DNA of 64,000 bases. Source: Phialophora verrucosa. Its lineage: Eukaryota > Ascomycota > Eurotiomycetes > Chaetothyriales > Herpotrichiellaceae. The notes under the pieces were generated by a model that did no database searches, had not been told where the DNA came from, and saw nothing but the letters and a program-made list of their open reading frames with translations. The stretch covers positions 1,302,001 to 1,366,000 of the forward strand of contig MSED01000008.1 of assembly GCA_002099365.1 (NCBI GenBank). Reading direction: 5' to 3'. Position 1 is the stretch's first letter. Each line of letters opens with the position of its first letter. The position numbers and the translations under genes were made by a program. Below are positions 10,708-20,359 of this stretch, piece after piece.

Positions 10708-12449
10708 GGCGGGCGTTCGTTAGAGGCAGTAAACGAGTGATGTCACCAGTGAGGACCAGCGCGCACAAACGGCGTTTAGACTCGGGAAGCACGCGAGCCG
10801 GATGGGTAAAGGAATGAGTGCGTGGGGTTGGAAGGTCGTGAAATTGAGAATGAAAGCAACAGGCACGTACTGGGTTGGGAGTCTGGGACAAATATAAAGG
10901 CGGCTCACAGAGGGGTGCGCAGGGTGACAATTGCCGTCAGGATCGACGGAATTGCCCTTTGGGGTGGCGGTGAATCCGTCAAGTGAAGCACTCGTCAAGA
11001 GACTCGAGAACGGCAGGAATCAACGACTTCGCACAAAGGTGAATCTTGAACCCAGGGTGACTGTGGCCCGGCTCTTACCCCACACCATTACACCCAGACC
11101 GGGCGCGGGCTCGCACGACTGCCGGATAAATTGCCTGCGATCTTCGATGCTTGACTCGCATGGACTGAGAGATGAGCAAATCAGGTCAGTCCATGGCACA
11201 GCAGCGAGCACAGGTACCCGAGATGGCGCCCGCAGGATCGGTGCATGGGCAAGAACGCGACTCGAGATGAGGCTCAAAAGTACGATGGTGTGGATGGAGG
11301 ACTAAGAGACCAAGAAGTAAAAAACGCCTTGGAGAATTCGTGCGGTGGGGAGGCAGTTGCAGAAAGTCGGCAATTGACGAAAGAGAGCGGACGTCGGATG
11401 TGCAACCCCGGAAATAGCCGAGCAGCCACCTCGGACTCAGAAGTCCAAATTGGTGCATTGTCGCAGCCTTCCTGAGCCTTGCAGTCACAAGGCACAGGAA
11501 GGGCAGGTGTCTCCGAGGTTTGGGTCAGGTGGAGGGAGGATAGGATGAGGCGAGAGGGGTGCGAGAGGGGCAATAACAGGTCTGGTGTCGTCTCGTAGGA
11601 TACTGGGCCGAAGGCTACACGAACGCATATATCCCGTTGACCCAGTGAGACACATGGTGAAGGTAGTTGAGGTACAGAGAATGGCAGCTAGCCGGAGACT
11701 TTGCGAAGGAATATCTTGACGCTGGTGCAGACCGCTTGATCCACCTGAAAGAGGTTTCACCGAGAACCAGGAACAAAACAATGCCCGACCACTTTCTGGA
11801 GCGATGTAGCGATATCCTCATCAATAGTGCCAGCGGTACGGTACAGGTGTGAGCTGTTTCTGCTCCTGGACCTTTTGAGCTCGTAGTTCTTGGCCTTGAC
11901 AAGTTGGCGTGAAGGCAAATCGTTTTCGTGCCCTCTGAGACTCGCTAGCATCCAGGGCAAACTGCCTGGATCCTAGCTAGGCAAGCAGTGTAAATTTCGA
12001 GTGGGGCGTCGTTTCTTGTTCCCTTTTGCACATCTCACGGAATCCAACGGTTAGATGTAGTAGGTCAACAAAATCTCTCCTTCATCTAAGCAGTCAGAAT
12101 CAATAGTCTGTATTCGATCCATTCAGATCTCAGTGTGAAAGACGTGGAAGTGGGAAGGTACATAGTCCCCGCCAAGCCGATATGCCAGACCCTGTGGCAC
12201 CCTGGACTGCTTCCTCGTCCTTACTCAGTCGTCCTCTTGGCGTTCTTCTGGGGAAGCTGCGGGCTGCCAGGCTCCTCCAGGCTCGTCACTTGCTATCGAA
12301 CAGCACTACTCGTACAGGCTGCGACTTTAGCACAGCATCGCCTATCGACCCGCCTTCAACAGCTTATTCTGTACAGTTTTCTGTCGTCGCCATACTCTGT
12401 ACGCTTGAACTACATCTTTGAATTCGGCTACCTCTCCTCCTCCTTTGCC
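10708..12449. other. Long intergenic region between divergent gluconokinase and VPS26
   Basis: 1.7 kb holding the divergent promoters. All ORFs are short, lack good composition or begin without ATG, and none is recognised. A small imperfect hairpin lies at 10928-10954 (CAATTGCCGTC against GACGGAATTG, loop AGGATC). The frame of VPS26 stays open upstream of its ATG back to about 12135, but with a non-ATG start and non-conserved sequence. C/T-rich leader sequence precedes 12450. Confidence 0.4.
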
Positions 12450-13937
12450 ATGTCCGCGTTTTTCTTCTCCACACCCGTCGACATAGATATTGTCCTCGAG
12501 GATACCGATGATCGGCAGACGGTCGACGTCAAGCTCGACAAGAACAGACGCGAGAAGGCTCCTCTGTATCTCGATGGAGAATCGGTCAAAGGCGCAGTCA
12601 CAATCAGACCGAAAGATGGGAAAAGGCTGGAGCATACTGGCATCAAGGTTCAATTCATCGGACTGATCGGTATGTCATTCTGGGGCGCCTGGGTGATCGG
12701 CCGAGGATAATGCCTGACCTCGATGTACACAGAGATGTTTTTTGATCGCGGAAACCACTACGAATTCCTGTCGCTAGGACAAGAACTCGCCGCACCCGGC
12801 GAGCTGCAACACCCACAAACCTTTCCCTTCAACTTCAAGAACGTCGAGAAGCAGTACGAATCATACAATGGCATCAACGTCAAATTACGCTACTTCGTCA
12901 GAGTCACGGTGTCGAGGAGGATGGCCGACGTTATTCGGGAAAAGGATATCTGGGTCTACTCCTATCGCATACCACCGGAGACAAACAGCTCCATCAAGAT
13001 GGACGTCGGTATCGAAGATTGCTTACACATCGAGTTCGAATATTCAAAGAGTAAATACCATCTGAAGGACGTCATCGTCGGCAGGATATACTTCCTTCTG
13101 GTCCGGTTGAAGATCAAACACATGGAGCTGTCGATTATTCGGAGGGAGACGACAGGTGTGGCGCCTAATCAATATAACGAAAGCGAGACCTTGGTCAGGT
13201 TTGAGGTGCGTACCCTTGATTCCTCCTTGCCAGCGACGCTAACGCTTATCCAGATCATGGATGGCTCGCCGTCAAGAGGTACGTTCGAACTTCCAATTTA
13301 GGCGCGGTGGTTGCACGGCGCCCACGATATCGAAAGGACGCTCGGACCTCATTCAGCGTCCAAAATGGTCCGAACCCAGATGCTGACGTGAACTCCAGGC
13401 GAGACCATCCCCATCAGACTCTTCCTCGGAGGCTTCGACCTCACCCCTACCTTCCGAGAGGTCAACAAGAAATATTCGACCAGGTATTACCTCAGTTTAG
13501 TCCTGATCGACGAAGGTATGTCTGACCTCTGGTTTCCCTTTCTATCCTTTTCGACATCAGAGTAGCGCAGAGGAGACGACGGCTTCGGCCTGTGCTTTTC
13601 TAACGATTCATTCTATCCTCACTTGCCCTCCATTCCCCGGATCCACCCGATTTGGGGTTTGCATCGGCAATTGAACCCCCCACGCTAGGCGTTGTGTCCG
13701 AGCATGCCGACTGCCCCAAAATTTCCTGCTCAGTCGCACACAGGAAGCATGGAAAACAAGCTCGAGGAAGTCAAAAGTCCCGACACTAACAACTTGCATA
13801 TAGACGCACGTCGCTACTTCAAACAATCAGAGATCGTGCTCTATCGACAAGCACCAGAAACGGCTCTGCAACTAGCTATCGACCAGCCCGGCATCGGCGG
13901 GAAGCTACCTGCGATTACTCCGCCGACACCTGCTTGA
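12450..13937 (+). CDS. VPS26: Vacuolar protein sorting 26, retromer subunit
   Basis: Arrestin-fold subunit of the retromer cargo-selective complex (Vps26-Vps29-Vps35), which retrieves receptors from endosomes to the Golgi. Five exons: 12450-12669, 12733-13205, 13254-13278, 13399-13515 and 13804-13937, giving 322 residues. Recognised stretches are FFFSTPVDIDIVL at the start, LYLDGESVKGAV, FDRGNHYEF, the exon 3/4 junction GSPSRGETIPIRLFLGGFDLTPTFREVNKKYSTRYYLSLVLIDE, and RRYFKQSEIVLYR in the last exon. Exon 3 is only 25 nt, and the fourth intron is 288 nt, long for this window. Frame and phase agree at every junction. The ATG at 12450 gives the usual MSAFFFSTP start. Confidence 0.95.
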
Positions 13938-14662
13938 TTCGGGCGCCTTGTCCGGGAAAAGATTCCATTTTGTGCATCGAAGAAGTGGCCAGACTATACC
14001 GTGCGTTCGAGGTACATCCAAGCCACCAAATCGGGCAATGATTTCCCTACGGGGAAGTCCCCAGAGTCATGGTCGAATGATCACCCTCCAGAGCCCCGTC
14101 CCGATCAACAACATCCGAGTGCAGCTGCAGCTCAGACTCTTAGGGTAACTCAACGAATTTGGAAGTTGGGCCAAAGTATACACTGCATGCCTGTGTGGAC
14201 TCGTACCACCACTGGCCCTGGGGACTTCAAAAGCTCAGCACCTTGAACATAGGGATTGATCCTCAAGGGGCAGGTCACGCCCTCAGTGCAGCTACTGGTC
14301 GTGGCCGGCAGCCATGGGGGCTGGCTTGCACTGCCTTCCGTATTCGAATATAAGCCACGGACGGAAGATATGCGGCTACAGTAATGGTACTGTGGGACGA
14401 ACGTGTCTCGACCCACGGGGCCCCTCAAACAAGCAATTCAAATTTCCCACGATTTCTTAGAAGATCGTCCTGTTGTCACCTGCGTCTAGATCACCCTCTC
14501 GAGCTTTATAGTGGCGAACACCTGCGTACGAGACACCTTCCTTCCGCACCATGTCGTTGAGTCACTCGTTCAAACATCCTCCTGGGAATGCATGCCTCGG
14601 TCGAGCAGGTCCGACACGGCCGCCTAGAACTTCCATGTACTTTCATTGCTTCCCTTTCTCTG
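13938..14662. other. Convergent intergenic region VPS26 / MON2
   Basis: 3' flanks of two convergent genes. Short ORFs on both strands show no recognisable domain. No repeat, RNA gene or mobile element was seen. Confidence 0.45.
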
Positions 14663-17600
14663 CTACTCAAGGCCAACAAAGCCCCATCCTTCGGCAATCA
14701 CCCTCTGCCACCGCTCCAATGCCTCCTGTATGCCCCGGCCAGGCTCGTCTTCCTGCCACGCCCGCGCTCCTCGGCCCTTCAGTCGCGGTAGTCCGTGCCA
14801 GAATTTCTGCACACGGAGCATCATGCCGTAGAGGATGCGGAGATGCTCTTTGCCGTCGTCTGGCAGGTCCGGGATTCGTCGAGCGAGGATGCTGCTGAGG
14901 GTTTGGGTTTGATCTTGGGCCTGGAACGAAGACATCATGTTCGCCATCGCGGGACCGTTGCTCCGCAGATCGACAAACTTGGACAGGATGACTTGGAGTT
15001 CGACTTGTTGGGGCATTGGTGGTGGTGTGAGGCTCCTTAGGCGCTGGTCTGCCAGGAAGGTCTTGAGAGGATGGACCACGCGGAGGATCAGGTAAGGCGC
15101 AGCCGCGGATGCTAATTTATGGGACAGCTTGCCTCCATGCGTTGATGCATTTTCTTGTTCGGCCTCCCCGACCCTCTCGTGCTGCCGTTGCTCCACAAGC
15201 TCGAACAAAGCCCTCAGCGCCGCGTAGCAGATTTGCCTCCGCACCGCAAACACGGGTCGGTGAACGCTGCCGGGTCGCACGCGCATCAGATCCTTCAAAG
15301 GCTCTCTATCCAGACCATCAGGAATGTCGGAGAACCAGGGCTTTGCAAGGAGAGACGCCTGGAATAGGACGATAGCGTATTGCTTGCAGGCGTCTTCTTT
15401 GATGGCCTCAACGTTCCGGAAGACCGGCACGATAGCCTTGTGTAACACTTCGAAGTGTTCGATGTCGAAGGTCTCATCTTCGAGAATCTTTTCTACTTTT
15501 TGCTCAGCAGCAGGGGGGTTGGACAGACCGCCGGATTGAAGAATGCTCACAGCTATAGAGATGATTTGTGGCGCTAGGGTCTCCAGCTGGGATAAATCCT
15601 TCGATGGCTTGCCCTGGCTGACATGCTTCTGCAATGCTTCAAGCAGAACGGCTGCAATGACAGTCGTGTTGCGCCACAGAGGCAACTCGCCGTTCGTTGG
15701 GATCTTCGTGTATTTTGTGCTGATCACGGCAGAGAGGACAGGGCATGCATCGTGCACAGCTACCGTTTGGATGAAATTGTCATCATCGGCACATTCCAGT
15801 ATGAGATCTCGAAATTTGTCGAGGCATGCAGCTGCAAAGGCGATGAACGATGGTCTTTGCACGGACTTGGACAGAGCGGATTTCTTTTGCTGGACCACGA
15901 CTTGTCCGTTTTGTACATTCAGGGTCAGGGTCACCAGCCTCAGCAAGAATTCCGAATACTTCGACATGTCGTCTTGGAGCAGAGTCTTCAGGATTGCTAG
16001 ACAGTCACAGATCTCCTTTTGCTCCGGGGCCAGTGTCTTGACATCGCTCGTATATGGGGGATGAGTGCACCGCATGACTCCTCGCTCAATCGAGTCCATC
16101 AAAATCGAAGCTCGACCCTGGAGATACTTCGAGACCGCCCGTGAGCTGGTTTTATACGCCTCAACAAGAACGTGAGCATGTGAGCTAAACGCTTGTTGGT
16201 TCGATGGCTCGTCACTTAGTCGACCATCCGATTGTGATTCCTGTTGTATATCGGCGGGATGGTATGCTACCCACAGCCGAACAGCAGGCTGGACCAGCTC
16301 TTCACTGAAATTTGCCATGTCACCTACTGCTGACACAACTTTTGAGAGATTTGAGAAGGCCAGAAAAGACGTGGAAACAGATTTGGTCTCGAGTATGCTT
16401 TTCAAGACGTCCATGATGCGCAGCCAGGTGCCGTTGAAGTCGTCATGCTGAGCGATGACATTGAGATTGTCACATACAAGCTGGATGCATCCGTCTGTCA
16501 ATTGAGCCGCCGACTCCATCCATGACAACTGATCTGTCCTATCTCCAGCATATTGCAGGATGCAGTATCGAATGGTCTCAAAGGGGCCAAGTCTGAGACT
16601 GATAGCCCACGTGCTTGAGCTGAGATGTTCGCTTGAAGCATCAAGCATCTTCAAGAGAACCCTGATCGCTGCGTTGCGCACGTCTGCACGCTCGTCTTGG
16701 CACAATTCCACCAGTTCGAGCAGAATGTTGCTCCAAACGCCGCCCAAAGGCAAGACAGGCTGAGATGAGAGTCCTTCATCTTCGTCGTTCAGGGTTGGCA
16801 TCGTTCTCACATCTATGTTGTCGATTTTGGTCAACACATGCGATGCGAGACCCCACAGCACAGTAGTACTGGTAAGTGCAACGTTCAGGTCATAGTGCTG
16901 AGAGCCGAACTGACGGAGTAGATGGGCAAGAGTAGCTAGCGTTATTGCGTCAATCACCGCGAGGAAGTCAGATGCAATCAGCTGTATCGACCTGAAGGCA
17001 ATGCGTAAGACCTGAGCCGTCTGCGCATCTTTCTCGGCCTGCTCGATTGTAGCATTGCCCAGCTCTGGTTGATTCCGTCCTCTCTTCGAAAACGTGGCGG
17101 ACAAGATTTCCAAGGCGGTGGGCCAACAATTACTCAGAGATTCCCCGCTGTGACTGAGCATACTTTCTAATGCGTCGAGTAGCCGCTTGTGGATCTCTAG
17201 CTCGACCACGTCATATTTCCCATCTCGAGCATCTTCAAACGAGTCCAACTGCTGCAACAGGCATCTCAAGCAGCGAAGCCTGATGGCGTCTGCCTCTTCA
17301 GCTGCGAACCGCGAGTCATCGAGCAGCTTCACGGTCTCCATGGAGATCAAGTCTAGGATGCTGGCCGCCTGTATCCGGTAATTTGCCGAAATCGTAGTAT
17401 CCTGCGATAGGCGGAGTAAACGACCTCCGATCAATATCCACGAGCATGCCTGCTCTGTAGATGAGGCGAAGCGGTATAGGTTGATACGGGACAGGTCACT
17501 TAGCTTGCTGAGGACAAATCCGATCTCCAATTCCAGTGTCTTCGACTTCGTCCACAATCCAGACACGCTTCGGGACGTCTGATGTCCCGGGCGGGTAGCA

Positions 17601-19927
17601 CCTAGTCTGACGGGCGTAGTGGGCGACCCAATAGTTTGCTCTAACGACTTTGAGTTGATGTCCTCCCCATTCTGCCCGAGTAGACGAAGGAGGGCTTGTA
17701 CGATCTCAGTGAACGACTCTGCACCAAAACTCCTGGTGCTCTCCAACATTCTCTTCGTTGCTGCTTGGACAGCGGCAATTTCAGTGGCAAGAGTAGTCTG
17801 TCCGTCATTGCCTGAAATGCCGATCCTTGGACTCCCCGACTGCGAAGTCGCAGCTATCGTCGTCGGCATTGCAATCAGGGCCTCGACCGTCTGCATGGTT
17901 TCGATAAGGATGAACCATGCGTCTCTCTCGAGTGTAGGCCCGAGTGCGATCCCCAGATTCAACAACGCCCGAAGGCAGAGTAGGTGTCGCACGTTCAAGG
18001 GAGAGCTGTTGCCCTGGAATGTCGGAGTGGGAGGAGGTTCAGTTGGAGACCTTAATCCGCTGCTGCCATCGTTGTGCTCAACACCCCCAACTCGACTATT
18101 CTTCGCATTCTGATAGCTTGCTATGATACTGCTGGCGTTCGTGGGGATGGAAGCTTTAGCCAACGTGGTCAGCAATGCGTCTCGCGGCGTAGACAGCTCG
18201 AGGACGCCAGAGACTTGGGCTAGTTTTTGCACAGATCGAATCAAGGCATGGTAGAATTCGGAATCCAAAGCAGAGTTGAGAAAGGTTGAGCAAGTCGCAA
18301 GCGCGGCGGGCCAGCAAGCCTCGATCATATCAGATGAGATTCGAATCTGAGCAGACAGCCGGTGATTCGCTAATGTTAATGGATTTATGAGACGCTGATA
18401 TTTTTGGGATGAAGATACCGGCCTTGTTGGCTTACGGTTAGGTTCATCGTCGGTTCGATCTGTGGCAGAACTGTCTCTGCGGCCGATTTCCGAGTTCTCC
18501 CGTTGAGCAGCTCGGCTCGGGACGCTCAAGGGCATGATAAACTTGGACAACCCGTCACACAATGAGGAAACACAATCTAACACCAAAGTGTAGATATAAG
18601 TGCTGGGTATTCCAGGGGCTATGCCCTTGTCGGGTTGATCCATGAGAGGAACAACTATCAGACTCCATTCGGCACTGATACCAGTAGTGCTTGAATCATT
18701 GGAGGCTACCGCTGTGATGGCGCCACCAAGGCCTTGGGCCTCGATCGACGCTGCTTCCTCGCTCTTGGGATCGGTTGTCCGCTGAATGGGGACGGTCGAC
18801 TGGCGTCCGAGCCCAATGAGAGAGGGATCTTCTGCACCAATGCGAACTAACGCAGACATGAGCTGACCAACGAGTTTGACCGGCGCCTTGCCACTGTCGA
18901 AGATGGTAAAGGTTTCTCGCAAGACGTTGAAGTCCGCAAACAGACTGCGAAAGAACTCCAAGTAAAGACTCCGTCTCCATGGTGGATTTCCATCTCTCTC
19001 AAGCGCGCCAACGAGAAGAGGGACAATCTCTGCCAGTTCATGTTGTAAGCCTTCGGCATGGCCTCGAAAGATCAATAGCAGGATTGAAAGCGCTCGGACT
19101 GAGATGCCAAAGTTGTCCTTCCTGGCCAAGCTACGTGACAAGCCCCGGAGGAGGTGTTCCGACCATTTTGTCTCGATATCCCTTTCAAAATCGAGAAGTG
19201 AGTCGTGGCTCGCCAGGATCGTGTGCAGGGTTTCCAAAAGAAAGGCAGAAGGCAGGGTCTCGATATTCAGAAACCGGGGCTTTTGCTGATCAAGTAACAG
19301 AGAAAAGTCTTCGAAGAGGGCGATTGCGTCGGCAGAGAATGCGCTTTGTTGATGACGGTCTGTGGGGAATGAACCCTCACTTTCACCTGAAGTCCTCGTC
19401 CTCTCTTTTCTCCCGCTGCTCTCGAACACAGTGGAAACAAGCTGTTGGAAAGTTGCTGCAGCCGTGTTGCTCACCGCAGCATTCTTGTTAGATTGGAGGA
19501 CTGCACATAGCTCCAAGATTCGCGCAAGGATCTCGTCTCGTATGTCGTCGGCGTAGAGTTGTAGTAGTGAAGGGAGAGTCTGCAGCACTTTGAGCTGCGG
19601 CTCATAGCCTGCTCCTATCGCATCTTGAACAGCATCAAGCACTTCAGGCAGCCTTGCCCGAGGCACAGCCTTGCTGGCTGTCAACCGCTGTAGACCCGCG
19701 GTACCAGTAGTTGCCAATTTCGCATTCTTGGATCTACAGGCGAGAATAAAGGGCTCAACGAATTGAGGCTTGCGGCACAGATCGCCGGCCAGCTGAGTCT
19801 CGGAAGTCACGGTTATGGCTTTGATGTCGCTGAGGGCTCGTTCGGCAGCCGCGCGGACATCGTTGTACTTTCTCTTGGAGTCCGATATCAAACTCGTCAA
19901 CTCAGACTGAAGAAATGCATGCGTCAT
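14663..19927 (-). CDS. MON2: MON2 endosomal/Golgi trafficking scaffold
   Basis: Large cytosolic protein of the Sec7/BIG-related family without a Sec7 catalytic domain. With Dop1 it works at the trans-Golgi/endosome in retrograde transport and flippase (Neo1) function. Uninterrupted ORF of 1754 residues, matching the usual 1600-1750. The N-terminus FLQSELTSLISDSKRKYNDVRAAAERAL is the DCB-domain start of Mon2. A HUS-type segment follows (FEDFSLLLDQQKPRFL... near 210-260), then armadillo-like helices to the end. The frame extends nine bases upstream to a GTG at 19936, but the first in-frame ATG is at 19927, so that start is used. Two out-of-frame ATGs lie just upstream (19949 and 19946). No intron was recognised. 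Confidence 0.93.
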   Translation of the reverse strand: MTHAFLQSELTSLISDSKRKYNDVRAAAERALSDIKAITVTSETQLAGDLCRKPQFVEPFILACRSKNAKLATTGTAGLQRLTASKAVPRARLPEVLDAVQDAIGAGYEPQLKVLQTLPSLLQLYADDIRDEILARILELCAVLQSNKNAAVSNTAAATFQQLVSTVFESSGRKERTRTSGESEGSFPTDRHQQSAFSADAIALFEDFSLLLDQQKPRFLNIETLPSAFLLETLHTILASHDSLLDFERDIETKWSEHLLRGLSRSLARKDNFGISVRALSILLLIFRGHAEGLQHELAEIVPLLVGALERDGNPPWRRSLYLEFFRSLFADFNVLRETFTIFDSGKAPVKLVGQLMSALVRIGAEDPSLIGLGRQSTVPIQRTTDPKSEEAASIEAQGLGGAITAVASNDSSTTGISAEWSLIVVPLMDQPDKGIAPGIPSTYIYTLVLDCVSSLCDGLSKFIMPLSVPSRAAQRENSEIGRRDSSATDRTDDEPNRKPTRPVSSSQKYQRLINPLTLANHRLSAQIRISSDMIEACWPAALATCSTFLNSALDSEFYHALIRSVQKLAQVSGVLELSTPRDALLTTLAKASIPTNASSIIASYQNAKNSRVGGVEHNDGSSGLRSPTEPPPTPTFQGNSSPLNVRHLLCLRALLNLGIALGPTLERDAWFILIETMQTVEALIAMPTTIAATSQSGSPRIGISGNDGQTTLATEIAAVQAATKRMLESTRSFGAESFTEIVQALLRLLGQNGEDINSKSLEQTIGSPTTPVRLGATRPGHQTSRSVSGLWTKSKTLELEIGFVLSKLSDLSRINLYRFASSTEQACSWILIGGRLLRLSQDTTISANYRIQAASILDLISMETVKLLDDSRFAAEEADAIRLRCLRCLLQQLDSFEDARDGKYDVVELEIHKRLLDALESMLSHSGESLSNCWPTALEILSATFSKRGRNQPELGNATIEQAEKDAQTAQVLRIAFRSIQLIASDFLAVIDAITLATLAHLLRQFGSQHYDLNVALTSTTVLWGLASHVLTKIDNIDVRTMPTLNDEDEGLSSQPVLPLGGVWSNILLELVELCQDERADVRNAAIRVLLKMLDASSEHLSSSTWAISLRLGPFETIRYCILQYAGDRTDQLSWMESAAQLTDGCIQLVCDNLNVIAQHDDFNGTWLRIMDVLKSILETKSVSTSFLAFSNLSKVVSAVGDMANFSEELVQPAVRLWVAYHPADIQQESQSDGRLSDEPSNQQAFSSHAHVLVEAYKTSSRAVSKYLQGRASILMDSIERGVMRCTHPPYTSDVKTLAPEQKEICDCLAILKTLLQDDMSKYSEFLLRLVTLTLNVQNGQVVVQQKKSALSKSVQRPSFIAFAAACLDKFRDLILECADDDNFIQTVAVHDACPVLSAVISTKYTKIPTNGELPLWRNTTVIAAVLLEALQKHVSQGKPSKDLSQLETLAPQIISIAVSILQSGGLSNPPAAEQKVEKILEDETFDIEHFEVLHKAIVPVFRNVEAIKEDACKQYAIVLFQASLLAKPWFSDIPDGLDREPLKDLMRVRPGSVHRPVFAVRRQICYAALRALFELVEQRQHERVGEAEQENASTHGGKLSHKLASAAAPYLILRVVHPLKTFLADQRLRSLTPPPMPQQVELQVILSKFVDLRSNGPAMANMMSSFQAQDQTQTLSSILARRIPDLPDDGKEHLRILYGMMLRVQKFWHGLPRLKGRGARAWQEDEPGRGIQEALERWQRVIAEGWGFVGLE

Positions 19928-20359
19928 CCCTGCCACCTCGCCTCATCATGGCGGGAAGCAATCAGAAGGATGAAGATGCCAATGCACTGGACGTAGGGTT
20001 TAACAGCCGAGCAAGAAGTACAATGCACTTTTGGGTATTAAATTGCACGGGCAACTGTTGGAATGGAAAGCGTGTCCTGTCTGAGGAGAGAGTGAATCAG
20101 TACGGTGGGCTGTTTGCCCTCATGACGTGTGCGTTTACGGCTGAGTGGTCCACCCGAACTCACCCAAGCCGTTACCTTGATCTCAGTGAAACACCAAAAC
20201 AGCTTCTTCCCTTCTCCCCAAATCAGAATGATGTCCGTCGGACATAAAGCTCCAACTGAGCTGCCCCTTGTTCCGGATCCGTGACAATCTGTGGTCTCTT
20301 GAATCTCGGCACCGGAGAACAGCTGTAGTCGGCCCCGGATTCCCGCAACTCGTGTCGAG
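19928..20359. other. Divergent promoter region MON2 / HET-domain gene
   Basis: 432 bases shared by two divergent genes. A possible short uORF for MON2 starts at 19949 on the minus strand. No TATA box or palindromic site stood out. Confidence 0.45.

Noticed and set aside
12135..12449. Upstream in-frame extension of VPS26
   Set aside because: GTG start and hydrophobic, non-family sequence; MSAFFFSTP at 12450 is the known start of the family.
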